A DNA stretch of 64,000 nt, from contig JAWKWH010000001.1 of the NCBI GenBank assembly GCA_041397625.1, forward strand, positions 930,001 through 994,000, given 5' to 3'. Source of the stretch: JAWKWH01 sp041397625. GTDB taxonomy: Bacteria; Pseudomonadota; Alphaproteobacteria; Rhizobiales; Rhizobiaceae. The notes under the pieces were generated by a model, which worked only from the letters and a program-made list of their open reading frames with translations, was not told where the DNA came from and did no database searches. Below are positions 16,552 to 25,009 of this stretch, piece by piece. Both the position numbers and the translations under genes were made by a program. How positions within the stretch are numbered: the stretch's first letter is position 1; every line of letters begins with the position of its first letter.

Positions 16552-17301
16552 ATGCCAAAGCCCAAGCCCAAAAAGCTCGCATCTCCGGTCAAAAAGAAGC
16601 GAACGCCGCCTCGCCGGCGCACGAAATACACTGAGGCGGAAATCCGCGAGATCTTCCGCCGTTTTTCGATCCAGCGCCCGGCGCCGAAAGGCGAACTGGA
16701 ACACGTCAATCCGTATACGCTGGTGGTCGCGGTGGCGCTGTCGGCGCAAGCGACCGATGTCGGCGTCAACAGGGCGACGAAGGAACTGTTCAAAATCGCC
16801 GACACGCCGCAAAAGATGCTGGCGCTCGGAGAGGAACGGCTGGGCCACCACATCCGTACCATCGGGCTCTGGCGCAACAAGGCGAAGAACGTCATCGCGC
16901 TGTCGCGGAAGCTGATCGAGGATTTCGGCGGCGTGGTGCCGCAGACCCGCGAGGAACTGATGACGCTGCCCGGCGTTGGCCGCAAGACCGCCAACGTGGT
17001 GCTGTCGATGGCTTTCGGCGAGGCGACCATGGCGGTCGACACCCACATCTTCCGCATCGCCAACCGGCTGGGGTTGGCGCCGGGCAAGACGCCCGACGAA
17101 GTGGAAGCCGCGCTGATGAAGGTGATCCCGCAGGACTATCTCTACCACGCCCATCACTGGCTGATCCTGCACGGGCGCTATGTCTGCAAGGCGCGCAGGC
17201 CCGACTGCGAGGCCTGCGTCGTCGCCGACATCTGCAAAGCGCCCGACAAGAGCTGCGACGTGCCCGCGGCCCTGGTGGAACTGCCGCCGCAGGTGCTCTG
17301 A
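16552..17301 (+). CDS. nth: Endonuclease III
   Basis: A 249-residue base-excision repair glycosylase/AP lyase that removes oxidised pyrimidines. The helix-hairpin-helix LPGVGRKTANV carries the catalytic lysine (Lys145) and the aspartate is Asp163 in VDTHIF. The [4Fe-4S] cluster is held by C-x6-C-x2-C-x5-C (cysteines 212, 219, 222, 228). The first 24 residues are very basic and are an extension typical of rhizobial Nth. AGAGG precedes the ATG. Convergent with the EI24-type gene. Confidence 0.96.
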   Translation: MPKPKPKKLASPVKKKRTPPRRRTKYTEAEIREIFRRFSIQRPAPKGELEHVNPYTLVVAVALSAQATDVGVNRATKELFKIADTPQKMLALGEERLGHHIRTIGLWRNKAKNVIALSRKLIEDFGGVVPQTREELMTLPGVGRKTANVVLSMAFGEATMAVDTHIFRIANRLGLAPGKTPDEVEAALMKVIPQDYLYHAHHWLILHGRYVCKARRPDCEACVVADICKAPDKSCDVPAALVELPPQVL

Positions 17302-17307
17302 GCTACC

Positions 17308-18045
17308 TCACGCGGCCCTGCGCATGCCGATTTCCGGCGTAAAGTCCGGGTCGCGGGCGGAGATCAGCTTGTGCAGATGCACCATCATGGCGGCGGCGAA
17401 CAGCGGCGTCGCCAGGTTGATGATCGGCAGCGACAGGAAGGCGGCGATGATCAGCCCGGCGAGAAACACGGTGCCGGCATGCTTGCGGCGCAACAGCTTG
17501 GCCTCCCGCTCGGGCCGGAAGCGCATGGCGGCGAATTCGAAGAATTCGCGTCCGATCAGGTAGCCGTTGACCAGAAAGAAGGCGGCGATGTTGACGCCCG
17601 GCACCAGCAGCAGAAGAAGCGCGATAACGTTGCCGAGGATGACCACGCCGAAGAACTTGATGGCGAGCATCAGCGAGCGGATGGCCGGCACGGCCTCGCC
17701 CGGCGGATCGGCCGGGAAATCCTGTTTCTCGACCACTTCGGCGATGTCGTCGAGGAATAGGCCCGCGACGATCGCGGTCACCGGCGCAACCAGAAGGGCA
17801 AGCGCCAGCGCCAGTCCGACGCCGGCGATGATCAGGCCGACGAGGCCGAACCAGCCGGCCCAATCCGGCAGGCCGGGCAGCAGAGCATCGATCCATGGCA
17901 TGGCGATCAGATCGAAAAGTTCCCTTGTGCCGAACCACAATCCGACCAGCAGCAGCAACGTCAGTCCGATGGTCTTGATCAGCACCCAGCGGAACTCGGG
18001 CGTCGGCAGGCGGGTGATTGCGGCGCGCGCGGCTTCGATGATCAT
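17308..18045 (-). CDS. EI24/CysZ-like integral membrane protein
   Basis: A 245-residue protein with four to five hydrophobic segments (about 22-40, 68-98, 128-158, 185-215) and the pattern of the EI24 (etoposide-induced 2.4)/CysZ family. CysZ in enterobacteria is a sulfate permease; many alphaproteobacterial members are only called sulfate transporter family proteins. The ATG at 18045 has AAAGGA seven bases upstream; the longer frame to 18234 crosses into the divergent adenosine kinase start and is rejected. No sulfur genes adjoin it, so the transport substrate stays open. Confidence 0.72.
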   Translation of the reverse strand: MIIEAARAAITRLPTPEFRWVLIKTIGLTLLLLVGLWFGTRELFDLIAMPWIDALLPGLPDWAGWFGLVGLIIAGVGLALALALLVAPVTAIVAGLFLDDIAEVVEKQDFPADPPGEAVPAIRSLMLAIKFFGVVILGNVIALLLLLVPGVNIAAFFLVNGYLIGREFFEFAAMRFRPEREAKLLRRKHAGTVFLAGLIIAAFLSLPIINLATPLFAAAMMVHLHKLISARDPDFTPEIGMRRAA

Positions 18046-18232
18046 TGGCAGTCCTTTCGAGGCGTTATCGAAATAGGAACCGGACCCCGCCGCCGCAAGG
18101 GCGGTTCGCAGGCGAAAGGGCGCCGGAATGCTAGGCTTTATCCGCCCGATGGCTTCCATTTCGACCGCAGAAGCTCTAAACCGCCGGTAATCATCCGCTC
18201 TCAAATAACTTCCAAACTTTCCGGAGATGTTC

Positions 18233-19225
18233 ATGGCCGACTACGATGTGCTGTGCATCGGCAATGCAATCGTCGACATCATCGCGCGATGCAGCGACGA
18301 CTTCCTTGTCGATCACGGCATCGTCAAGGGCGCCATGAACCTGATCGATGCCGAGCGCGCCGCGCTTCTTTACGATCATATGGGACCGGCAATCGAGGCA
18401 TCGGGCGGCAGCGCCGGCAACACCGCCGCCGGCGTAGCGAGCTTCGGCGGCAAGGCGGCCTATTTCGGCAAGGTCTCCGCCGACCATCTCGGCCAGATTT
18501 TCACCCACGATATCCATGCGCAGGGCGTGGCGTTCGCCACCCGGCCGCTCGACGGCGATCCGCCGACCGCCCGGTCGATGATCTTCGTCACGCCCGACGG
18601 CGAGCGGTCGATGAATACCTATCTGGGCGCCTGCGTCGAACTGGGGCCCGAGGACGTCGAGACCGAAAAGGCGACCGGCGCCAAAGTCACCTATTTCGAG
18701 GGCTATCTGTGGGATCCGCCGCGCGCCAAGGAAGCCATCCGCATGTCGGCGAAGCTCGCCCACGACGCCGGTCGCGAGGTGTCGATGACGCTCTCGGATC
18801 CGTTCTGCGTCGACCGCTATCGCGACGAATTCCTTGAACTGATGCGCTCGGCTACCGTCGATATCGTCTTCGCCAACGAGCACGAACTGATGTCGCTCTA
18901 CCAGACCTCGTCGTTCGACAGCGCGCTGGAAGCAATCAGGAACGACTGCAGGATCGCCGCTGTCACCCGTTCGGAAAACGGCTCCATCGTCGTTCGCGGC
19001 GACGAGACGGCATTGGTCCAGGCGATCGAGATCGACGAGCTTGTCGATACGACCGGAGCGGGCGATCTCTACGCGGCCGGTTTCCTGTTCGGATACACAA
19101 ACGGCCGATCGCTGGAGGATTGCGGCAAGCTCGGCTCGCTTGCCGCCGGCCTCGTCATCCAGCAGATCGGCCCGAGGCCGTTCGCCGATCTTGGCCAGGC
19201 GGCCCAGCAGGCGGGTCTTCTCTAG
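18233..19225 (+). CDS. Adenosine kinase (PfkB family)
   Basis: A 330-residue PfkB kinase of the bacterial adenosine kinase type. The N-terminal substrate signature (GNAIVDIIARC) and the SGGSAGNTAAG loop precede the catalytic motif DTTGAGD (272-278, catalytic Asp278). It phosphorylates adenosine to AMP. The ATG at 18233 has GGAG six bases before it; an ATG six bases upstream is in frame but too close to that site. Together with nucleoside hydrolase and ribokinase it suggests active nucleoside salvage. Sugar or nucleoside specificity within PfkB is by resemblance only. Confidence 0.85.
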   Translation: MADYDVLCIGNAIVDIIARCSDDFLVDHGIVKGAMNLIDAERAALLYDHMGPAIEASGGSAGNTAAGVASFGGKAAYFGKVSADHLGQIFTHDIHAQGVAFATRPLDGDPPTARSMIFVTPDGERSMNTYLGACVELGPEDVETEKATGAKVTYFEGYLWDPPRAKEAIRMSAKLAHDAGREVSMTLSDPFCVDRYRDEFLELMRSATVDIVFANEHELMSLYQTSSFDSALEAIRNDCRIAAVTRSENGSIVVRGDETALVQAIEIDELVDTTGAGDLYAAGFLFGYTNGRSLEDCGKLGSLAAGLVIQQIGPRPFADLGQAAQQAGLL

Positions 19226-19235
19226 GCTGTATCGA

Positions 19236-19871
19236 CTAAAACAGCTCGTCGGGATCGCGCCCGGGTCGTGATTTGTAGAGCGGAAAGCTCCAGCCGAAAA
19301 TGAGCGCCCCGCCGCGTACGGCAAACGCGACCGTGAAGGCGGCCAGCGCCGCCACGGCCGGCGGTGCGCCTGCAAGCTGCAGGCCGGTGAATGCCGCAGC
19401 CCCCGCCATCGCCGCGGTGACATAGATCTCCGGTCGCAGCAACACGGAAGGCTCGCCGGACAGCAGATCGCGCAGAATGCCGCCGAAAGTCGCGGTCATC
19501 ATGCCCATGACGATGGCGATTGTCGGCGATCCGGTCGCCGTAAGTCCCTTGGCGGCGCCCATGACCGAGTAGGCTGACAGCCCGATCGCATCGAACCACA
19601 GCAGCAGCCGATAGCGGCTTTCCACCAGGTGAGCGCTGAAATAGACGAGGCAGGCGACCGCCGCGCAGACCAGCACATAGGTCGAATTGGCGACCCAGAA
19701 GACCTGCGGCGCGCCGATGAGGAGGTCACGCAGCGTGCCGCCGCCGATACCGGTGATGCTGGCGAAGAACAGGAAGCCGATGATGTCGAGCTGCTTGCGC
19801 GACGCCGCCAGCGCGCCGGTCGCCGCGAACACGGCGACACCGGCATAGTCCATCAGCAGCAAGAGGTTCAT
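19236..19871 (-). CDS. TRIC-type (YadS/UPF0126) cation channel family protein
   Basis: A 211-residue membrane protein with seven hydrophobic segments arranged as an internal duplication: GIGGGTLRDLLIG (about 42-54) and TFGGILRDLLSGE (about 128-140) are the paired glycine-rich motifs of the trimeric intracellular cation channel family. Bacterial members form potassium-permeable trimers. Convergent with adenosine kinase (10 bases between the stops), and 45 bases after the grpE stop on the same strand. Confidence 0.88.
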   Translation of the reverse strand: MNLLLLMDYAGVAVFAATGALAASRKQLDIIGFLFFASITGIGGGTLRDLLIGAPQVFWVANSTYVLVCAAVACLVYFSAHLVESRYRLLLWFDAIGLSAYSVMGAAKGLTATGSPTIAIVMGMMTATFGGILRDLLSGEPSVLLRPEIYVTAAMAGAAAFTGLQLAGAPPAVAALAAFTVAFAVRGGALIFGWSFPLYKSRPGRDPDELF

Positions 19872-19916
19872 GCATCCTCCGGCATACGCGGCGAGCCGAC
19901 AGCCCGCCGCCGCCGG

Positions 19917-20582
19917 CTACGGGTTGTTCCCGGTTCCGGCGTCTTCCGTGCCGGCCTCGGCGGCTGTTTCTTTCGGTCCGCCCTTGGCGACGCCGACCAT
20001 GGCCGGACGCAGTACGCGCTCGCCGATAACATAGCCTTCCTGCATCACCTCAACCACGGTGTTGTTGGGCACGTCCGGATTGGGCACCTCGAACATGGCC
20101 TGGTGGAAATGCGGATCGAACTTCTCGCCCTTCGGCGTCAGTTTCTTGACGCCATGGCGCTCAAGCGCGCTCAGCATATCGCGCGCCGTCATCTCGACGC
20201 CTTCGGCCAGCCCCTTGAGGCCGGCATCGCCAGCTTCCATCGCGTCGGCGGGAATGGCGTCGAGCGCGCGGCGCAGATTGTCCGCCACGCCGAGCATGTC
20301 GCGGGCGAAATTGGCGATCGAATAGGATCGCGCATCGTGCACGTCGCGCGCGGTGCGCTTGCGCAGGTTCTCCATTTCGGCCGCGAGCCTGAGCGACTGG
20401 TCCTTCAACTGTTCGTTTTCCGTCGCAAGCCGCATAAACGCCTCGTGATCGGCGGAAAACTCACCGGCTTTGCCCTCGGCTTCCGGCGGCGCGGCGTCGT
20501 CATTGGCCGCCTCGACCTTCTCGGTCGCGGTTTCGTCTGTCCCGTTTCCGGTCGACTGGTTTTTCTCGGGATGTTCGTCCAT
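19917..20582 (-). CDS. grpE: Nucleotide exchange factor GrpE
   Basis: A 221-residue GrpE, the ADP-release factor of DnaK. The first 50 residues are acidic and unordered; a long coiled coil follows (about 50-95, QLKDQSLRLAAEMENLRKR), then the beta-wing domain with PNPDVPNNTVVEVMQEGY and the closing RPAMVGVAKG. The C-terminal tail after that is alanine- and glutamate-rich. It follows hrcA on the same strand with 89 bases between, and an RpoH-like promoter lies in that gap. Confidence 0.96.
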   Translation of the reverse strand: MDEHPEKNQSTGNGTDETATEKVEAANDDAAPPEAEGKAGEFSADHEAFMRLATENEQLKDQSLRLAAEMENLRKRTARDVHDARSYSIANFARDMLGVADNLRRALDAIPADAMEAGDAGLKGLAEGVEMTARDMLSALERHGVKKLTPKGEKFDPHFHQAMFEVPNPDVPNNTVVEVMQEGYVIGERVLRPAMVGVAKGGPKETAAEAGTEDAGTGNNP

Positions 20583-20622
20583 CGCCTGTCACTACCCGAA
20601 TTATGAATGAAAGTTGGGCCGG

Positions 20623-20651
20623 ATATCGATGTTCGGGCCAATAAAATCAAG
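20623..20651 (-). promoter_or_regulatory. RpoH-like promoter for grpE
   Basis: On the minus strand CTTGAT (20651-20646) and CGATAT (20628-20623) are 17 bases apart. This is one mismatch per box from the hsp20 promoter at 8890-8918, with identical spacing. It would let grpE respond to heat apart from hrcA. Leader length would be about 34 bases. Confidence 0.55.
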
Positions 20652-20671
20652 GGGTCAATTGCATCAACCGG

Positions 20672-21742
20672 TCATCGCAGCATGCGCGAGATGAAATGCG
20701 CGGTGTAGTCGACCATCGGCACGATGCGCGCATAGTTGAGCCGGGTCGGGCCGATCACGCCGAGCGCGCCGACGACGCGCGAATTGGCGTCGCGATAGGG
20801 CGCCACGACAAGCGACGAGCCCGACAGCGAAAACAACTTGTTTTCCGAACCGATGAAAATGCGCACGCCCGAGCCTTCCTCGGCCAGGTCGAGCAGTTGC
20901 AGCAGTCCCTCGCGGGTTTCCAGATCCTCGAACAGATGTCTCAGCAGTTCGATGTCGTCGGCGGCGGTGACATTTTCCAGCAGATTTGCCCTTCCGCGCA
21001 CGATCAGCCGTGCCGGCAGGCCGTCGCCCTGGCCGGCCCAGACCGCAAGCCCGCGGTCGACAAGGTCATTGGACAATTTGTCGAGCGCGGCACGCGTCTC
21101 GTCGGTCAGCTTGGAAATCTCCGTGCGCGCCTCGGCGAGCGTGCGGCCGCGGATATGGGCGTTGAGGAAATTCGTCGCCTCGATGAGCTGGGAGGCCGTG
21201 GTGCCGATCGGCAATTCGATGATGCGGTTTTCCACATCGCCGTTCTGCGACACCAGCACCGCGAGCGCCTTGCGCGGTTCGAGCTGGATGAACTCGATAT
21301 GTTTGAGCGGCACCTCGCTCTTGGCGGCAAGCACGAGGCCCGCGCCGCGCGACAGGCCTGAAAGCATGGTGCTTGCCTCGGTCAGCATGTGTTCGAGCGA
21401 GGCGTCGCTGCCCGAGGCGCGAATCTGCGATTCGATGGCCTCGCGATCCGCGCCGGAGATGTCGCCGAGTTCCATGAAGGAGTCGACGAAGAAGCGCAGG
21501 CCCGACTGGGTCGGCAACCGGCCGGCCGAGACATGCGGCGAAAAGATCAGCCCCAGCGCCTCCAGGTCGCTCATCACGTTGCGCACCGTCGCCGGCGATA
21601 CCGACACCGGTAGCATGCGCGCCAGGTTGCGCGAGCCCACCGGCTCGCCATCGGCCAGATAGCTCTCGACGATCGTGCGGAAGATGTCGCGTGAGCGCTT
21701 GTCGAGAGACTGCAGGGTCTGGTCGATGATCGGCTTGGTCAT
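20672..21742 (-). CDS. hrcA: Heat-inducible transcription repressor HrcA
   Basis: A 356-residue HrcA. It has an N-terminal winged helix (about 12-80: GEPVGSRNLARMLPVSVSPA, then the recognition helix TVRNVMSDLEALG) and a GAF-like dimerisation domain in the C-terminal two thirds, ending in IGPTRLNYARIVPMVDYTA. HrcA binds CIRCE operators, mostly before groESL, and needs GroEL to fold. No CIRCE sequence is visible anywhere in its own upstream region, so self-repression is not supported. The ATG at 21742 is preceded by a good sigma-70-type promoter. Confidence 0.96.
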   Translation of the reverse strand: MTKPIIDQTLQSLDKRSRDIFRTIVESYLADGEPVGSRNLARMLPVSVSPATVRNVMSDLEALGLIFSPHVSAGRLPTQSGLRFFVDSFMELGDISGADREAIESQIRASGSDASLEHMLTEASTMLSGLSRGAGLVLAAKSEVPLKHIEFIQLEPRKALAVLVSQNGDVENRIIELPIGTTASQLIEATNFLNAHIRGRTLAEARTEISKLTDETRAALDKLSNDLVDRGLAVWAGQGDGLPARLIVRGRANLLENVTAADDIELLRHLFEDLETREGLLQLLDLAEEGSGVRIFIGSENKLFSLSGSSLVVAPYRDANSRVVGALGVIGPTRLNYARIVPMVDYTAHFISRMLR

Positions 21743-22066
21743 GGCATCACCGTTTCGCTGCCGGAATATAGGGTCAGGACTCTTTGATGTCATCCATTCA
21801 GCGAGAGCGGATCTGGTTTGTGAACAGGAGGGAAGGCGTAGGAAATGTGCCTCGTTTTCAAATCCATCCCGATGCATTCACGAGCCTGATCCGCCTCGCC
21901 CTGCGGGTCCTGGTCCTGGCAGCGGCCGGGTAGAAACAACGCTGCCCGTTCGTCGCCATTGCCGGTCCGCCCGCTGCTCCCTCTGTTTTCCTTTGCGCCG
22001 TCCGGCAACAAAAGCTAAGACCGCCGCGACCGAAACTCACGCAAGCGCCATCGCGAAAGGCTCCCC
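21743..22066. other. Divergent intergenic region hrcA-rph
   Basis: This 324-base stretch is the longest without a gene. It holds the hrcA promoter at 21765-21793 and AAAGG shortly before the rph start. Reading frames in it (for example 21790-22011 minus) have no recognisable product or ribosome site. I see no CIRCE element, terminator or RNA gene. The middle part (about 21900-22020) is unexplained. Confidence 0.6.
21765..21793 (-). promoter_or_regulatory. Candidate sigma-70 promoter for hrcA
   Basis: On the minus strand ATGACA (21793-21788) and TATATT (21770-21765) are separated by 17 bases, each box one mismatch from consensus. Transcription would start near 21758, only about 16 bases before the ATG, so the leader is very short. 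Confidence 0.5.
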
Positions 22067-22783
22067 ATGCGCCCATCCAAACGGCAACCAGACGAGATGC
22101 GGGCGGTTTCATTCGAGCGGGGAATATCCAAACATGCCGAAGGCTCGTGCCTGGTCCGCTTCGGTGATACACATGTGCTGTGCACCGCGAGCCTTGAGGA
22201 AAGGGTGCCCGGCTGGATGCGCAACTCCGGTCGTGGCTGGGTAACCGCCGAGTACGGCATGCTGCCGCGCTCGACCACCGAGCGCATGCGCCGCGAGGCG
22301 TCGAGCGGCAGGCAGGGCGGCCGCACGCTGGAAATCCAGCGCCTGATCGGCCGCTCGCTGCGCGCGGTCGTCGACCTGGAAGCGCTGGGCGAGGTGCAGA
22401 TCACCGTCGACTGCGACGTCATCCAGGCCGATGGCGGCACGCGCACCGCGGCGATCACCGGCGGCTTCGTCGCGCTGCACCAGTGCGTGCAGTGGATGGA
22501 GACGCGCGGCATGACCAGCGTGTCGCGGGCGCTGAAGGACCACGTCGCGGCGATCTCCTGCGGCATCTACGAAGGCCAGCCGGTGCTCGACCTCGACTAT
22601 CCGGAGGATTCCACCGCCGGCACCGATGCCAACTTCGTCATGACCGGCAAGGGCGGCATTGTCGAGATCCAGGGCACGGCGGAGGGCGAACCTTTTTCCG
22701 ACGACGAGTTCGCAGCGCTCGTCGCGCTCGCCCGCAAGGGCATCGCGCGGCTCGTCGACCTGCAGAAAATGGCAATCGGATAG
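22067..22783 (+). CDS. rph: Ribonuclease PH
   Basis: A 238-residue phosphorolytic 3'-5' exoribonuclease that trims tRNA precursors. It opens with the conserved MRPSKRQPDEMRAVSFE and contains GRGWVTAEYGMLPRSTTER and SGRQGGRTLEIQRLIGRSLR, the phosphate- and RNA-binding arginines of RNase PH. Full length. Divergent from hrcA, as in many alphaproteobacteria. It is the first gene of a tight rph-VOC-rdgB-hemW operon, with the next start three bases after its stop. Confidence 0.97.
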   Translation: MRPSKRQPDEMRAVSFERGISKHAEGSCLVRFGDTHVLCTASLEERVPGWMRNSGRGWVTAEYGMLPRSTTERMRREASSGRQGGRTLEIQRLIGRSLRAVVDLEALGEVQITVDCDVIQADGGTRTAAITGGFVALHQCVQWMETRGMTSVSRALKDHVAAISCGIYEGQPVLDLDYPEDSTAGTDANFVMTGKGGIVEIQGTAEGEPFSDDEFAALVALARKGIARLVDLQKMAIG

Positions 22784-22786
22784 GCG

Positions 22787-23200
22787 ATGCGGCCCGCCGG
22801 CATTCTCGAATCGGCGCTCTATGTCGACGATCTTGCCGCCGCACAGGTCTTCTATGCCGACGTTCTGGGCCTCGACGTGATCAAGCCGGCCGACGGCAGG
22901 CAGGTCTTCCTGCGCTGCGGCGATGGCGTTGTACTGATCTTCGATGCGACGGAGACCGCCAGGCCGGTCGATGCCGAGGCGCGCTTTCCGGTCCCGCCGC
23001 ACGGGACGACAGGCCCCGGCCATCTGTGCTTTCGTGCCGGCGCCGAGGAAATCGAGGCATGGAAAACGCGGCTTGAAGGCCATGGCATCGTCATCGAGGC
23101 TGACTTCACCTGGCCGTCGGGCGGCCGCTCGATCTACTTCCGCGACCCGGCGGGCAACAGCATCGAATTCGCCGAGCCCAACATCTGGGGGATCGCGTGA
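22787..23200 (+). CDS. VOC (glyoxalase/bleomycin resistance) family protein
   Basis: A 137-residue protein of the vicinal oxygen chelate fold: two beta-alpha-beta-beta-beta modules, the first starting ESALYVDDLAAAQVFYADVL and the second holding HGIVIEADFTWPSGG and IYFRDPAGNSIEFAEP. The typical metal-ligand positions (His in PGHLCF and Glu in IEFAEP) are present. The reaction is unknown. It is embedded between rph and rdgB, three bases after the former and overlapping the latter by four, an arrangement seen in other rhizobia. Confidence 0.85.
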   Translation: MRPAGILESALYVDDLAAAQVFYADVLGLDVIKPADGRQVFLRCGDGVVLIFDATETARPVDAEARFPVPPHGTTGPGHLCFRAGAEEIEAWKTRLEGHGIVIEADFTWPSGGRSIYFRDPAGNSIEFAEPNIWGIA

Positions 23201-23844
23201 GGAAGTTCGAGGGAAACGAGTTGGTCGTCGCCACCCATAACCAGGGCAAGGTGCGCGAGATCGCCGGCCTGATCGGCCCCTACGGGCTCGCGGCGAAATC
23301 GGCCGGAGAACTCGGCCTTCCGGAGCCGGAGGAAACCGGCACCACCTTTCGCGAGAATGCCTATATCAAGGCGTTCGCCGCTGCCGAAGCGACCGGCCTG
23401 CCGGCGCTTGCCGATGACAGCGGGCTCTGCGTCGAGGCGCTTGGCGGCGAGCCTGGCGTCTACACCGCCGACTGGGCGGTCCAGCCGGATGGTTCGCGCG
23501 ACTGGCTGTCGGCGATGACCAAGGTCGAGCGGAAGCTGGAGGCGCTGGGCGCCACCGAACCGGAACGGCGCAGGGCGACCTTTGTCGCCACGCTCTGCCT
23601 GTGCTGGCCCGACGGCCATGCGGAGTACTTCGTCGGCGAGGCGCCGGGCATGCTGGTCTGGCCGCCGCGCGGCGAGCACGGCTTCGGCTACGATCCGGTG
23701 TTCAGGCCCGACGGCCACGAACGCACCTTCGCCGAAATGCCGACGCAGGAGAAATACGCCCGCGGCGTCGGCGCCGACGGGCTCGGCCTGTCGCACAGAA
23801 CCCGCGCGTTCGAACTGTTTGCGCGTGCCATGTTCGGGCGATGA
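23197..23844 (+). CDS. rdgB: XTP/dITP diphosphatase (RdgB/HAM1)
   Basis: A 215-residue house-cleaning pyrophosphatase that hydrolyses XTP, ITP and dITP to keep deaminated purines out of nucleic acids. Motifs: VVATHNQGKVREI at the N-terminus, TFRENAYIKA, ADDSGLCVEALGG with the catalytic aspartate, and HGFGYDPVF near 165. It starts with GTG overlapping the VOC stop and ends overlapping the hemW ATG (ATGA), so translation is probably coupled. Confidence 0.96.
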   Translation: MRKFEGNELVVATHNQGKVREIAGLIGPYGLAAKSAGELGLPEPEETGTTFRENAYIKAFAAAEATGLPALADDSGLCVEALGGEPGVYTADWAVQPDGSRDWLSAMTKVERKLEALGATEPERRRATFVATLCLCWPDGHAEYFVGEAPGMLVWPPRGEHGFGYDPVFRPDGHERTFAEMPTQEKYARGVGADGLGLSHRTRAFELFARAMFGR

Positions 23845-25004
23845 AGATGGAACCGGCCGCAGACCCGGGTTTCGGCATCTACGTGCACTGGCCGTTCTGC
23901 GCCGCCAAATGCCCCTATTGCGATTTCAACAGCCACGTGCGTCACAAGACGGTCGACCAGCCGCGCTTTGCCGCCGCCTTCGCCCGCGAACTGGCGAGTT
24001 ACCGCGCTCGCACCGGCCCGCGCGAGGTGACCAGCATCTTTCTCGGCGGCGGCACGCCGTCGCTTATGGAACCGGCGACGGTGGGCGCCATCCTCGACGC
24101 GGTTGCCGCCAACTGGCATGTGCCGGACGGCATCGAGATCACGCTTGAAGCCAATCCGTCGTCGGCCGATGCCGGACGTTTTGCCGGCTACCGCGCGGCG
24201 GGCATCAACCGCTGCTCGCTCGGCGTGCAGGCGCTGAACGATCGCGACCTGCGCTTTCTCGGCCGGCTGCACGATGTCGCCGAGGCGCTTGCGGCGATCG
24301 AACTGGCGCGGAACACGTTTGCGCGCCTTTCCTTCGACCTGATCTATGCCCGGCCCGGCCAGACGCCGGAAGAATGGGCCGGCGAACTTGAGACCGCGAT
24401 CGGTTACGCCGCCGATCACCTGTCGCTCTACCAGTTGACGATCGAGGAGGGCACGCCGTTCAGGGCGCTTGCTGCCGTCGGCAAGCTCGTGGTTCCGCCG
24501 GCCGACGAGGCCGCCCGGCTCTACGAGGTCACCCGGGAGGTGACGTGCTCGCGCGGCCTGCCGGCCTACGAGATTTCCAACCACGCCGAGCCGGGGGCGG
24601 AAAGCCGGCATAACCTGACCTATTGGCGCTATGGCGAATATGTCGGTGTCGGTCCCGGAGCCCACGGCCGCTTCGTCGACACCGGTCGCAGGGTGGTGAC
24701 CATGGCGGAGAAACATCCGGAGACCTGGCTGGAAAAGGTCGAGGCGGACGGCCACGGCATGGCGGAGGGCGAGATCCTGTCGCGCGAGCAGGAGGCCGAC
24801 GAGATGCTGCTGATGGGTTTGCGGCTTGCCGAGGGTATCGACCTGGCGCGCTGGAGCGAGCTTGCCGGCCGGCCGCTCGATGGCGCGGTGCTGGCCGGCC
24901 TTCAGGAGGAACGGCTGATCGAGCCGCTGGGCAACAGCCGGCTGCGCGCCACGCCGGCCGGCATGTTGGTGCTCGACGCGCTGGTCGCCGACTTGGCGCG
25001 CTAA
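23841..25004 (+). CDS. hemW: Heme chaperone/radical SAM protein HemW
   Basis: A 387-residue radical SAM protein of the HemN/HemW group. The cluster motif is CAAKCPYCDF (C-x3-C-x2-C) with the extra aromatic-Cys-Asp-Phe pattern; GGGTPSLM and EANPSS follow. The N-terminal cysteine found in true coproporphyrinogen oxidase HemN is missing, and the protein is shorter, so HemW (heme delivery) is preferred to HemN. The C-terminal winged-helix HemN_C domain is about 320-387. The ATG overlaps rdgB by four bases. Confidence 0.92.
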   Translation: MKMEPAADPGFGIYVHWPFCAAKCPYCDFNSHVRHKTVDQPRFAAAFARELASYRARTGPREVTSIFLGGGTPSLMEPATVGAILDAVAANWHVPDGIEITLEANPSSADAGRFAGYRAAGINRCSLGVQALNDRDLRFLGRLHDVAEALAAIELARNTFARLSFDLIYARPGQTPEEWAGELETAIGYAADHLSLYQLTIEEGTPFRALAAVGKLVVPPADEAARLYEVTREVTCSRGLPAYEISNHAEPGAESRHNLTYWRYGEYVGVGPGAHGRFVDTGRRVVTMAEKHPETWLEKVEADGHGMAEGEILSREQEADEMLLMGLRLAEGIDLARWSELAGRPLDGAVLAGLQEERLIEPLGNSRLRATPAGMLVLDALVADLAR

Positions 25005-25009
25005 CAGGT

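Noticed and set aside
20583..22066. CIRCE operator near hrcA, grpE or rph
   Set aside because: No TTAGCACTC-N9-GAGTGCTAA or close variant could be found on either strand.
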